The translations under genes were made by a program, and so were the position numbers. Below are positions 53,025 to 64,000 of a stretch of 64,000 nucleotides of DNA, in pieces. A model generated the notes under the pieces. The model saw only the letters and a list, made by a program, of their open reading frames with translations, did not search any database and was not told where the DNA came from. The stretch's first letter is position 1; each line of letters begins with the position of its first letter. This stretch comes from Microglena sp. YARC (Eukaryota > Chlorophyta > Chlorophyceae > Chlamydomonadales > Chlamydomonadaceae): contig CM039462.1 of assembly GCA_022414725.1 (NCBI GenBank), forward strand, positions 181,696,103 to 181,760,102. The letters run 5' to 3'.

Positions 53025-54024
53025 NNNNNNNNNNNNNNNNNNNNNNNNNNNNNNNNNNNNNNNNNNNNNNNNNNNNNNNNNNNNNNNNNNNNNNNNNNNN
53101 NNNNNNNNNNNNNNNNNNNNNNNNNNNNNNNNNNNNNNNNNNNNNNNNNNNNNNNNNNNNNNNNNNNNNNNNNNNNNNNNNNNNNNNNNNNNNNNNNNNN
53201 NNNNNNNNNNNNNNNNNNNNNNNNNNNNNNNNNNNNNNNNNNNNNNNNNNNNNNNNNNNNNNNNNNNNNNNNNNNNNNNNNNNNNNNNNNNNNNNNNNNN
53301 NNNNNNNNNNNNNNNNNNNNNNNNNNNNNNNNNNNNNNNNNNNNNNNNNNNNNNNNNNNNNNNNNNNNNNNNNNNNNNNNNNNNNNNNNNNNNNNNNNNN
53401 NNNNNNNNNNNNNNNNNNNNNNNNNNNNNNNNNNNNNNNNNNNNNNNNNNNNNNNNNNNNNNNNNNNNNNNNNNNNNNNNNNNNNNNNNNNNNNNNNNNN
53501 NNNNNNNNNNNNNNNNNNNNNNNNNNNNNNNNNNNNNNNNNNNNNNNNNNNNNNNNNNNNNNNNNNNNNNNNNNNNNNNNNNNNNNNNNNNNNNNNNNNN
53601 NNNNNNNNNNNNNNNNNNNNNNNNNNNNNNNNNNNNNNNNNNNNNNNNNNNNNNNNNNNNNNNNNNNNNNNNNNNNNNNNNNNNNNNNNNNNNNNNNNNN
53701 NNNNNNNNNNNNNNNNNNNNNNNNNNNNNNNNNNNNNNNNNNNNNNNNNNNNNNNNNNNNNNNNNNNNNNNNNNNNNNNNNNNNNNNNNNNNNNNNNNNN
53801 NNNNNNNNNNNNNNNNNNNNNNNNNNNNNNNNNNNNNNNNNNNNNNNNNNNNNNNNNNNNNNNNNNNNNNNNNNNNNNNNNNNNNNNNNNNNNNNNNNNN
53901 NNNNNNNNNNNNNNNNNNNNNNNNNNNNNNNNNNNNNNNNNNNNNNNNNNNNNNNNNNNNNNNNNNNNNNNNNNNNNNNNNNNNNNNNNNNNNNNNNNNN
54001 NNNNNNNNNNNNNNNNNNNNNNNN
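53025..54024. other. Assembly gap of exactly 1000 N
   Basis: The round length suggests a scaffold gap of unknown true size. It separates the LINE/(ATATG)n array from the 93-bp minisatellite. Confidence 0.99.
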
Positions 54025-57000
54025 CGGCGCAGCAAACTGTGCAGCAGTGGCAAACTATGGGGCTAGCTCAATGCGCCTCAAACAATGTGGTCAAGTGGCT
54101 GCAGCTCCCATGGCCCTTTGCTAGCCAGCAACCAGTGCCGCAAAGGGCAGCCCTATGGGCTAGCTCATGCGCCTCAGCCAATGGGTCAGTGGCTGCAGCT
54201 CCCATGGCCTGTTGCTGCCAGCCAACCAGTGCAGGCAGTGGCAAATGGGGCTGAGCTCAGCGTCCTCAGCCAATGTGTCATGGCTGCAGCTCCCATGGCC
54301 TTTGCTGGCCAGCAACGCAGTGCCGCAAGGGCAGCCTATGGGGCTAGCTCATGCGCTCAGCCAAGTGGTCAAGTGGCTGGCAGCTCCCGATGGCAATTTG
54401 CTGGCCAGCAACCAGTGGCAGCAGGGGCCAATGGGGCGTAGCTCAGCGCTCAGCCATGGTCAAGTGGCTGGGCAGCTCCCATGCGTTTGTGGCCAGCACC
54501 TGTGCGGCAAGGGGCAGCCTATGGTTGCTAGCTCATGCGCCTCAGCCAGGGTCAAGTGGTGCAGCTTCCCATGCATTTTGCTGGCCCAGTCAACCAGTCA
54601 AGTGGCAAATGGGGCTAGCCTCATGCGCCTCACCAATGGTCAAGTGGGTGCAGCTCCCAGGCTTTGCTTGGGCCAGCACCTGTTGGCAGCAGGGGCAGTC
54701 CAATGGGGCTAGCTGATGCCCTCACCAAATGGGTCAAGTGGCCCTGCAGCTGCCATGGCATTTCGCTGGCCAGCGACAAACGCTGTGGCAGCAGTGGTCA
54801 TGCCAATGGGCCGTAGCTCATGCGCCTTCCAAACTCAATGGTCAGTGGCTGCAGCTTCTCCAGGCCTGCGCAGCAACCTGTGCCAGCCAGGGGCAGCTCT
54901 CATGGGCGCTAGCTCATGCGCCTCAGCCAATGGGTCAAGTGGCTGCAGCTCCCATGCCTTTGCTGGCCAGCACAGTGACAGCAGTGTGGCAATGGGGCCG
55001 CTAGCTCATGCGCCTCAGCCAATGTGTCAAGCTGGCTGCGCTCCATGGCCCGTTGCTGGCAGCATACCTGTGCAGCAGGGGCAGCCTATGGGGCCAGCTC
55101 ATCGCCTCAGTCAATGTGTCAAGTGGCTTGCAGCAACCGCATGGCCTTTGCTTACCAGCAGAAAGGGCAGCCTTATGGGGCTAGCTCATGCGCGCTCAGC
55201 CATGTGTCAAGTGGCTGCAGCTCCCATGGCATTTGCTGGCCAGCCAACCAGTGCTAGCAGTGGCAAATGGGGCTAGCTATGCGCCTACATCCAATGGTCA
55301 AGTGCTGCAGCTCCGCATGGGCCTTTGCTGGCCAGCAACCTGTGGCAGGCAGGGGCAGCCATGGGCTAGCTCAAGCCGCATCAGCCACATGGGTCAAGGT
55401 GGCTGCAGCTCATGGCCTTTTGCTGATCCAGCAGCAAAGGTCCAACCTGATGGGGCTTAGCTCATGCGCCTCAGCCAATGGGGTTCTAGTTTGGCTGCAG
55501 CTCCAAGGATTTGCTGGCCAGCAAACTGTGAGGCAGTGGCTAACTTAAGGGGCTAGCTCATGGCCTCAGCCAATGGGTCAGTCGGCTGCAGCTCCCATGG
55601 CCGTTGCTGGCCTGCACCAGTTGCAGTCAAGGCAGCCTATGGGGCTGCTCATGCGCCTCAGCCAATTTGGATGCAAGTGGCTGCAGCTCCATGGCCTTTG
55701 CTGGCCAGCAACCTGTGCAGCCGTGGCACATGGGGCTTAGCTCATGCGCCTCAGCAATGGGTCAAGTGGCTGCAGCTGCCCATGGCATTTGCTGGCCAGC
55801 AAACTTTCAGGCAGTGGCAAACTATGGGGCTAAGCCTCATGCGCTCAGCCAATGGGTTCAAGTGGCTGCAGCTCCCATGGCCTTTTGCTGGCCCAGCAAC
55901 ACTGTGAGCAGGGGCAGCCAATGGGGCTAGCTCATGGCGCCTCAACATGTGTCAAGTGGGCTGCAGCTCCCATGGCTTTGGCTGGCGCAGCAAACTGTGC
56001 AGCAGTGGCAATCTATGGGGCTAGCTATGCGCCGTCAACCAATGGTTCCAAGTGCTGCAGCTCCCATGGGCCTATGCTGGCCATCGCAAACCCAGTGCCG
56101 CAAGGCAGCCTATGGGGCTAGCTCATGCGCCTCAGCCAATGGGTCAAGTGGCAGCAGCTCCCATGGCATTATGCTGGCCAGCAACCTGTGCAGCAGGGGC
56201 CAAATGGGGCTAGCTCATGCGCCTCAGCAATGGGTCAAGTAGCTGCAGTCCCATGGCCTTTGCGGCCAGCAAACCTGTGGCAGCCAGGGGCATGCCTATG
56301 GGGCCAGCTCATGCGCCTCAGCCAATGTGTCAAGTGGACTGCAGCTCCCATGGCCCTTTGCTTACGCAGCAGCAAGGGCAGCCATATGGGGCTAGCTCAT
56401 GCGCCTCAGCCAATGGGGTCTATAGCGCTGCAGCTCCCATGCCTTTGCTGGCTGCAACCAGTGCAGCAGGGCAGCCTATGGGCTAGCTGATGCGCCTCAG
56501 CCAATGGGTCAGTGGCTGCAGCTCCCATGGCGGTTGCTGGCCCTGCAACCAGTGAGCAAGAGAAGCCTATTGGGGCTAGCTCATGCGCCCTCAGCCAATG
56601 TGGGTCAAGTGGCTGCAAGCTCCGCATGGCATTTGCCTGGGCCTAGCAACTGTGCAGCAGGGGCGGCCAATGGGGCCTAGCTCAAAATGCGCCTCAGCCA
56701 ATGGGTCCAGTGTGGCAGCTCCATGGCATTGCTGCCTAGCAAACTGTGGCAGCAGTGGCAATACTATGGGGTAGCTCATGCCGCCTCAACCAATGGTGTC
56801 AAGTGGCTGCAGCTCCATGGCCTTTGGCTGGCCAGAACCAGTGCCGCAAGGGCAGCCTATTGGGGCTAGCTCCATGCGCCTCAAGCCAATGGGTCAAGTG
56901 GCTGCAGCTCGCCATGGCCTTTTTTGCTGGCCAGCAGACCTGTGCAGCAGGGGCAGCAATGGGGGCTAGCCTCAATGCGTTCTCAGCCATGGGTCAAGTG

Positions 57001-60000
57001 GCTGCACTCCCATGGCCTTTTGCTGGCCAGCAACCTGTGGGCAGTAGGGGCAGCCTACTGGGGCGAGCTCAGCGACCATCAGCCCAATGTGTCAAGTGCT
57101 GCAGCTCCCATGGCCTTTGCCTTACCAGTAAGCAAGGGCAGCCTAATGGGGCTAGCTCAATGCCCCTCAGCAATGGGTTCAAGTGGGTCTGCAGCTTACC
57201 CCATGGCCTTTGCTGGCCCTGCAACCAGTGCAGCAAGGGCAGCCTATGGGGCTAGCTCATGCGCCTCAGCCAATGGGTCAAGTGGCTGCAGCTCGCATGG
57301 CCGTTGCTGGCCTGCAACCAGTGCAGCAGGGGCCAGCCTATGGGGCTAGCTCATGGCCTGCAGCCAATGGGTCAAGTGGCTGCGCCGCTCCCATGGCCTT
57401 ATGCTGGCCAGCAACCAGTGCAGCAGTGGCAAATGGGGGCTAGCTCTGCGCCTCAACGCCATGTGCAAGTGGCTGCAGCTGCCTCATGGCCGTTGCCCTG
57501 GCGCACAACCTGTGCGGCCAGGGGCAGCCTATGGGCCAGCTCAATGCGCCTCAAGCCAAATGTGTCAAGTGGCCTGCAGCTCCCATGGCCCTTTGTTACC
57601 AGCAGCAAGGGCAGCCTATGGGGCTAGCTCATGCGCTCCAGGCCATTGGTGTCAAGTGGCTGCAGCTTCATGGGCATTTGCTGGCCAGTCAACCAGTGCA
57701 GCAGTGGCAAATGCGGGCTAAGCTCATGCGCCTCAGATCCCAATGGGTCAAGTGGCTGCAGGCTCCCATGGCCTTTGCTGGCCAGCAACCCTGATGCAGC
57801 AGGGGCAAATGGGGCGCTAGCTCATGCGCCTCAGACCAATAGGGCTCAAGTGGCTGCAGCTCCCATGGCCTTTGCTGGCCAGCAAACTGTGCAGCAGTGG
57901 CAAACTATGGGCTCTCATGCTCGCTGCAAGCTCCCCCCCATGCGGTTTCAAATGCTCCCAGCTATGCAGCTAGCTGGCAATGCGGCAACAGTCCCAAGCC
58001 TATGGGGCTTTGCTCAGCCTCAGCAGCACTCCCAGCATTGGCCAGCAACTGTGCAGCAGGGGCAAATGGGGCTAGCTCATGCGCCTCAGCCAATGGGTCA
58101 AGTAGCTGCAGCTCCCAGGCCTTTGCTGGCCAGCAAACCTGTGCAGCAGGTGCAGCCTATGGGGCCAGCTCATGCGCCTCAGCCAATGTGTCAAGTGGCT
58201 GCAGCTCCCATGGCCTTTGCTTACCAGCAGCAAGGGCAGCCTATGGGGCTAGCTCATGCGCCTCAGCCAATGGGTCAAGTCGCTGCAGCTCCCATGGCCT
58301 TTGCTGGCCTGCAACCAGTGCAGCAAGGGCAGCCTATGGGCTAGTGATGCGCCTCAGCCAATGGGTCAAGTGGCTGCAGCTCCCATGGCCGTTGCTGGCC
58401 TGCAACTAGTGCAGCAAGAGAAGCCTATGGGGCTAGCTCATGCGCCTCAGCCAATGGGTCAAGTGGCTGCAGCTCCCATGGCATTTGCTGGCCAGCAACC
58501 TGTGCAGCAGGGGCGGCCAATGGGGCTAGCTCATGCGCCTCAGCCAATGGGTCAAGTGGCTGCAGCTCCCATGGCATTTGCTGGCCAGCAAACTGTGCAG
58601 CAGTGGCAAACTATGGGGCTAGCTCATGCGCCTCAACCAATGGGTCAAGTGGCTGCAGCTCCCATGGCCTTTGCTGGCCTGCAACCAGTGCCGCAAGGGC
58701 AGCCTATGGGGCTAGCTCATGCGCCTCAGCCAATGGGTCAAGTGGCTGCAGCTCCCATGGCATTTGCTGGCCAGCAACCTGTGCAGCAGGGCAGCAATGG
58801 GCTAGCTCATATCTCAGCCAATGGGTCAAGTGGCTGCAGCTCCCATGGCCTTTGCTGGCCAGCAACCTGTGCAGCAGGGGCAGCCTATGGGGCCAGCTCA
58901 TGCGCCTCAGCCAATGTGTCAAGTGGCTGCAGCTCCCATGGCCTTTGCTTACCAGTAGCAAGGGCAGCCTATGGGGCTAGCTCATACCTCAGCAATGGGT
59001 CAAGTCGCTGCAGCTCCCATGGCCTTTGCTGGCCTGCAACAGTGCAGCAAGGGCAGCTATGGCTAGCTCATGCGCCTCAGCCAATGGGTCAAGTGGCTGC
59101 AGCTCCCATGGCCGTTGCTGGCCTGCAACCAGTGCAGCAAGGGCAGCCTATGGGGCTAGCTCATGCGCCTCAGCCAATGGGTCAAGTGGCTGCAGCTCCC
59201 ATGGCCTTTGCTGGCCAGCAACCTGTGCAGCAGGGGCAGCCAATGGGGCTAGCTCATCGCCTCACCAATGGGTCAAGTGGCTGCAGCTTCCCATGCATGC
59301 TGGCCAGCAAACTGTGCAGCAGGGGCAAAGCCTATGGGGATAGCAACCTCATGCGCCTCAACCAATGGGTCAAGTGGCTGCAGCTCCCATGCCTTTGCTG
59401 CCAGCAACCACCTGAGCAGCCAGCAAGGGCACCTATGGGTGGCTAGCTCATGCAGCGCCTCAGCCAATGGGTCAAGTGGCTACAGCTCCCATGGCCTTTG
59501 CTGGCCAGCAACCAGTGCAGCAGTGGCAAATGGGGCTAGCTCATGCGCCTCAGCCAATGGGTCAAGTGGCTGCAGCTCCCATGGCCTTTGCTGGCCTGCA
59601 ACCTGTGCAGCTGGGGCAGCCAATGGGGCTAGCTCATGCGCCTCAGCCAATGGGTCAAGTGGCTGCAGCTCCCATGGCCTTTGCTGGCCAGCAACCTGTG
59701 CAGTAGGGGCAGCCTATGGGGCTAGCTCATGCGCCTCAGCCAATGTGTCAAGTGGCTGCAGCTCCCATGGCCTTTGCTTACCAGTAGCAAGGGCAGCCTA
59801 TGGGGCTAGCTCATGCGCCTCAGCCAATGGGTCAGGTGGCTGCAGCTCCCATGGCCTTTGCTGGCCTGCAACCAGTGCAGCAAGGGCAGCCTATGGGGCT
59901 AGCTCATGCGCCTCAGCCAATGGGTCAAGTGGCTGCAGCTCCCATGGCCGTTGCTGGCCTGCAACCAGTGCAGCAAGGGCAGCCTTTGGGGCTAGCTCAT

Positions 60001-60640
60001 GCGCCTTAGCCAATGGGTCAAGTGGCTGCAGCTCCCATGGCCTTTGCTGGCCAGCAACCTGTGCAGCAGGGGCAGCCAATGGGGCTAGCTCATGCGCCTC
60101 AGCCAATGGGTCAAGTGGCTGCAGCTCCCATGGCATTTGCTGGCCAGCAAACTGTGCAGCAGTGGCAAACTATGGGGCTAGCTCATGCGCCTCAACCAAT
60201 GTGTCAAGTGGCTGCAGCTCCCATGGCCTTTGCTAGCCAGCAACCAGTGCCGCAAGGGCAGCCTATGGGGCTAGCTCATGCGCCTCAGCCAATGGGTCAA
60301 GTGGCTGCAGCTCCCATGGCCTTTGCTGGCCAGCAACCAGTGCAGCAGTGGCAAATGGGGCTAGCTCATGCGCCTCAGCCAATGTGTCAAGTGGCTGCAG
60401 CTCCCATGGCCTTTGCTGGCCAGCAACCTGTGCAGCAGGGGCAGCCTATGGGGCAAGCTCATGCGCCTCAGCCAATGGGTCAAGTGGCTGCAGCTCCCAT
60501 GGCCTTTGCTGGCCAGCAACCAGTGCAGCAGTGGCAAATGGGGCTAGCTCATGCGCCTCAGCCAATGTGTCAAGTGGCTGCAGCTTCCATGGCATTTGCT
60601 GGCCAGCAACCTGTGCAGCAGGGGCTGCCTATGGATCCTG
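54025..60640 (+). repeat. 93-bp coding minisatellite (31-residue unit), about 70 units
   Basis: Each unit contains GGGCTAGCTCATGCGCCTCA, GCCAATGGGTCAAGTGGCTG and CAGCTCCCATGGCCTTTGCT. It translates as MGLAHAPQPMGQVAAAPMAF then AGQQPVQQGQP. From about 58,000 on the period is regular and the frame mostly open. From 54,025 to about 57,950 there are single-base indels in nearly every unit, so no frame lasts. A different block (about 57910-58060) with AMQLAGNAATVPSLWG-type sequence interrupts the array. Confidence 0.88.
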
Positions 60641-61680
60641 CATACGTGGCCATTTTGCAACATCTGACACAACAGAGTCAAGTGTTGGAGCAAGTGTTGG
60701 CACACCAGCACCAACAGAGGCAAGCGTTGGAACAAGTATTGGCACACCAGCACCAAGTCACCTTCAAGGGACATACCCTGCAGCAATCAAGCATGCAAAT
60801 AGGCCGCAATGTTAACCAGATGATGACGATGGTGCTGGAAGCAAGTTGCCATTTAGCCCATTCAGCCATGGTGCAAAGTGACATGTTGCAACAGTCTCAA
60901 GCTGTCATGGTGGCTCAGCAAAGACAAGCCTTTGTGCATGCTCAGCCAGCACCATCGACTGAACCAACTCAGGAGCAGCATACTAGGCCACAAGGGGCTA
61001 ACCCGCTGCCTTCACCGCCTAAGACAGTATTGGACAGGGTGCGTCGCCGAAGAGAGGCATTGAAGAATATTCCCCAACAAATTCCCCAATTAACAGGCGT
61101 TCCCGTAACTGATGAGGTGAGTGGCGAGGGTTCCTGAATGTGCCTTGTTGGCCATGTCTATTATGTTGAATGGCCTCAGGCTTCTGAGTTTGCATGTGTG
61201 TGAGAGTGTGCAACTTGTCCTCTTGGTGCATGAGACGGCATGTATGTCTGTTGTGCGTATTTATGTGCGTGTAGTTGTTTGCTATATATGCGGTGCTCGC
61301 TGGCTAGATAATGTTTATGCGTATGTGTCATGTTGGATTGTAAAAGCATGCGCCAATGAGTGCGTATGCCCAAATGTGTACAAGTGTGGGAGCAGGTGCA
61401 GGTGTAGTGCTACATGGGCAAAGCATGTGTTTGTTTCAGTGAAATTCTGGTTAGGCAGAGCATTGCGATTCTCGCAAATGCAATACAACTCACTTGCACA
61501 TCTTGTTATTTAATCGTTTTGCAGGCTGAAGTTGGTGTCAACCAAGTGCACGGTACTATCATCCAAATGGTTCACGTCAGGCACAATACCAAGCCTGAGA
61601 TGAAAGTGATCACGTTGCCCTCATCACCTGTGTACGACCCTTCGTGGGTGATACCCAATGCACGATTTCCTCCATCATAA
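60013..61680 (+). CDS. Unrecognised Gln-rich protein, C-terminal part (two exons; exon 1 enters from the repeat array)
   Basis: Exon 1 runs in frame from the minisatellite to a GAG|GTGAGT donor at 61116/61117, and exon 2 is 61525-61680 after a TTTGCAG acceptor; the intron is 408 bp. After the repeats the protein has two heptad-like units (LEQVLAHQHQQRQALEQVLA), a helical stretch (QIGRNVNQMMTMVLEASCHL), a Pro/Gln-rich linker, a basic patch (LDRVRRRREALKN) and exon 2 residues VNQVHGTIIQMVHVRHNTKP. Exon 2 ends at TAA, but the same frame continues to 62187. Upstream, the frame is broken by TAG codons at about 59703 and 59784, so the true start is unknown. I do not recognise the family; a mobile-element structural protein or a host repeat protein are both possible. 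Confidence 0.6.
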
Positions 61681-62187
61681 AAGATTGGGGTTGGACAATG
61701 GACGGAATGGAAAGGCCTTCACTTGAAGGATTCATCTATTGATAGCATCCTTGACGATTGGGATAACGGCTTGAAGGTTGCGCCTAAACATGGAGGAGGC
61801 AGAGTGGCACCACTCAGGTACCTCGAGCTGGCAAATACGCAAGTGACGAAGATGTGGGCCTTTGCGATCAATTGCAATAAGAATCGCTGCTACTGGAAAG
61901 GGATAGTGTATGCCCTCCACATGAGGGTTACAGGGGGAGAGATTCAGAGTCCTGTTGAGGGGGTGGAAGGTGCAGCACAGGTTCCCATGGATTTGGCAGC
62001 TGCCAAGGAGCACTTGCTTGCTACGTGCAACATTCAAGATGATGACGAGGGGGTCTCCAAACTGGCTCGAGCATCGGCAGACGCTGTGATGAATTGGGCC
62101 CCTAAAGATTATGAGAAAAGGTTGCAAATTAAGGACCTCGTACTGTCAATGTGCTCTCTCACCAGCTCAGAGTGGTATGGGATTTAG
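61681..62187 (+). pseudogene. In-frame continuation after TAA: unrecognised domain
   Basis: Directly after the TAA at 61678-61680, in the same frame, 168 codons are open to a TAG. They include KIGVGQWTEWKGLHLKDSSI, RYLELANTQVTKMWAFAINC and NKNRCYWKGIVYALHMRV, with natural, non-repetitive composition. It looks like the C-terminal domain of the preceding protein separated by one stop. Options are a nonsense mutation, stop readthrough or a reassigned codon. No family was recognised. Confidence 0.55.
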
Positions 62188-62228
62188 GAGTTGCATCAGC
62201 CAAGCCATGTCTGAATTATGGTATGGTT

Positions 62229-62357
62229 GAGGGCTCCAAGTGCTGGAGTCTTTTACTATATCGAGGATTAGTTTGCGCTTCTCAATTGTGATTACACGGT
62301 TCGGTTGACAGCTCCAAGTGCTGGAGTCTTTTAATTGTTTCTATACCTCCATGCCTA
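62229..62357 (+). repeat. About 130-bp direct repeat with hairpins, copy 1
   Basis: The unit contains GGGCTCCAAGTGCTGGAGTC twice, and CTCCAAGTGCTGGAG is a 5-bp-stem hairpin. It ends CCATGCCTA. The second copy is at 62590-62723. Confidence 0.75.
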
Positions 62358-62505
62358 GGCTGATTCGGTTGCGTCTCAGGACACTTGCTATGAAATAGGT
62401 TGTGTCTAGGGACGCAGGCTGTACAATTGGCTGCGTCTCAGGATGCACAGCTGGGGTGCTCCTGAACAAGCATATAAGGGTCTGTTATTTCATTATACAC
62501 ATCGT

Positions 62506-62533
62506 GGGGGGGGGGGGGGGGGTGGGGGGGGGG
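62506..62533. repeat. Poly-G run with one T
   Basis: A G homopolymer between the two direct repeats. Confidence 0.9.
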
Positions 62534-62589
62534 TAAATAGTATTAAGGATTAGTGTGCAGATTATGTTGTGCAATATCACGTTCATGTT

Positions 62590-62723
62590 GAGGGCTCCAA
62601 GTGCTGGAGTCTTTTACTGTATCGAGGATTAGTTTGCGCTTCTCAATTGCAATTTCACGGTTCGGTTCGGTTGACAGCTCCAAGTGCTGGAGTCTTTTAA
62701 TTGTTTCTATACCTACATGCCTA
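62590..62723 (+). repeat. About 130-bp direct repeat with hairpins, copy 2 (interrupted by LINE)
   Basis: This matches copy 1 up to CATGCCTA, where the LINE tail begins. Copy 1 therefore shows the uninterrupted sequence. Confidence 0.75.
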
Positions 62724-64000
62724 TTGAAATTGAAATTGAAATTGTTACATCCGTGTAGAACCGTTACTCACAGGACGTGAAGTTAAGGACACCATAGCGT
62801 AAGCCGGAGCTAGCTATAGTCACCGTAGGACCATCTCAGTAAAAAGAATTACCACCGATGCCTGAACGGCAGGCACCGTAGCCCCATCATGCCAGTGCAG
62901 CTTAATACGGGGGTTTTTCACCCCGGTTGGGAAGCACCGGCACAATACAGCTGGTAAGACAAAACCTGAGAGGGGGGACGGTCTGTGTGCTAGTCCCCGG
63001 GTATCGACCCGGGGTGTGTTTCCATAAAGCGTCTGCACTGTAAAATACTCTGGAAACTAGTAATGGTGTGAGAATGGACTGTGTCCGCCAGTTTGAGGGC
63101 ACAGGATCTCTGAAGTCCAAGAGTGGTCATAGAAGTCAAAAAAGAGGTAGGAATAGTACCAGTTGTACCAACGGTAATAACTTCATAGTGAACAAGGTAT
63201 CCAGCCGATCGATGGCCATTGACTAATTCAACATGTTGGGCATGTTTAGTAATAAACTTAGTAGCGTGATTAGTATCAGAGCAGTATCCAAGCTCAAGAA
63301 CCCAGAGTTCTTTATCAGACATACAGGTAGGAGAGTCTATGTCAGGTAGGACGGCAAGATCAGGTCTCATCCTCTTCCAATCCGCTACAGTAATAGTGGA
63401 GGGGCGTAGCCAGTCAGGGAGACGTTTGCCCAGGATCCCCCTGGGAAGGTCCTCTTCCTTGCCAGCGTCCATGATCATTCTGCGAGATCCTAGGGCTCCT
63501 GTGCAGATGGCCTTGTGGATGAGTCGCACTGCGGCGTCATGTCTCTTGATGTAGAGCCCCTTGAAAGTCCGGTGTGTGCAGCCCGCCAGGATGTGGCCCG
63601 CTCCGTCCTCACAGGTGTGGCAGATGGGGCATAGGGAGTTCGTGGGTGGGTGAGTGCTGGTAATATAAGGGAGTTTCCAGCGGAATGCAAGTTTACGGTT
63701 CACAGTCTACCCCAGCGGGCTTTTAAGGATGTGGAATTTAGTTTTATGCTGGATAAGGGTTGAGGTCCAAAATTTGTTACTTGCTTGAGGAAGTTGGTGG
63801 GGGGTGTTTTCAGCCCAGGTGGTTGCATAAATCCCTTTAAGAGGGTGTTGACCAAGGTGGCAGCTAGTGGGTAGGTTAGAGGTGATACCTTGTGTAAGGT
63901 TAGGTGCTAAAATTCTTGGGGGGATATCTCCCATGGGTGTACGAGTAGGTTGAACTGTAGGCCAGTAAACATTGTGGCGGGGGATTTCCTCAGTGTTATC
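62724..64000 (-). mobile_element. 3' part of a second LINE family, (AATTTC)n tail, continues past the window
   Basis: On minus, the sequence runs from coding sequence at the window edge through a 3' UTR of about 265 bp to a tail of three AATTTC units at 62724-62742. The last roughly 100 bp before the tail match the truncated copy at 15231-15331. The 5' junction lies outside the window. Confidence 0.85.
62990..64000 (-). pseudogene. LINE ORF2 C-terminal region (partial; one in-frame TAG)
   Basis: This is the C-terminus of a non-LTR retrotransposon polyprotein, downstream of the reverse transcriptase. It contains LAFRWKLPYITSTHPPTNSL, then the zinc motif CPICHTCEDGAGHILAGC (C-x2-C-x8-H-x4-C). 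It ends with the segment WVLELGYCSDTNHATKFITK and VGTTGTIPTSF, a module I associate with algal LINEs. The frame is open from the window edge except for a TAG at 63707-63709 between FHILKSPLG and TVNRKLAFRW, so this copy is probably inactive unless the stop is read through. Confidence 0.82.

Noticed and set aside
52991..54124. Long frames across the N gap
   Set aside because: They are artefacts of translating unknown bases.

Overview
The window looks like nuclear DNA from a repeat-rich photosynthetic eukaryote, most likely a green alga. Three things support this: split genes with GT-AG introns, a thylakoid/chloroplast-type signal peptidase gene, and CCCTAAA-type telomere-like repeats inside an intron. 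A prasinophyte such as a Cymbomonas relative would fit, but that is an impression and was not tested. There is no prokaryotic operon structure. Most long open frames here are translations of microsatellites, not genes.

Layout. (1) 1.9-10.7 kb, minus strand: five exons of a type I signal peptidase of the thylakoidal processing peptidase class. All catalytic boxes are present and the phases match at every junction; the N-terminal exon(s) are not found. (2) 11-16 kb: short tandem repeats, dispersed repeats, homopolymer runs, and a very short 5'-truncated LINE with a clean 13-bp target-site duplication. (3) 16.5-32.5 kb, plus strand: a nine-exon gene of about 905 codons. It encodes an N-terminal F-box, armadillo-like helices, a probable beta-barrel domain and a low-complexity tail. 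(4) 32.8-35.7 kb: an 81-bp minisatellite, a tRNA-like SINE head and other repeats. (5) 35.8-53.0 kb: a tandem array of about twelve copies of one 5'-truncated L2/CR1-like LINE 3' end. Each copy has a hairpin plus a (TGTAA)n tail, and the copies are separated by long (ATATG)n tracts. (6) 53,025-54,024: a 1000-N gap. (7) 54.0-62.2 kb, plus strand: a 93-bp coding minisatellite (31-residue unit) running into the C-terminal half of an unrecognised protein with one intron and an in-frame stop. (8) 62.7-64.0 kb, minus strand: the 3' end of a second LINE family, the same family as the truncated copy at 15.2 kb.

The most unusual feature is how the introns of the two cellular genes are built. Next to most exon ends, the intron holds tandem copies of that same exon edge, including its splice site, separated by simple repeats. 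Copies of donor edges lie downstream of the exon and copies of acceptor edges lie upstream. The introns therefore appear to have grown by repeated tandem duplication across exon-intron junctions. The second notable feature is the LINE array, whose smallest member is just the 3' hairpin and tail.

The two cellular genes are transcribed divergently from the 11-16 kb region. Nothing in the sequence links their functions. Indels become frequent on both sides of the N gap, so broken frames there are probably partly sequencing error.
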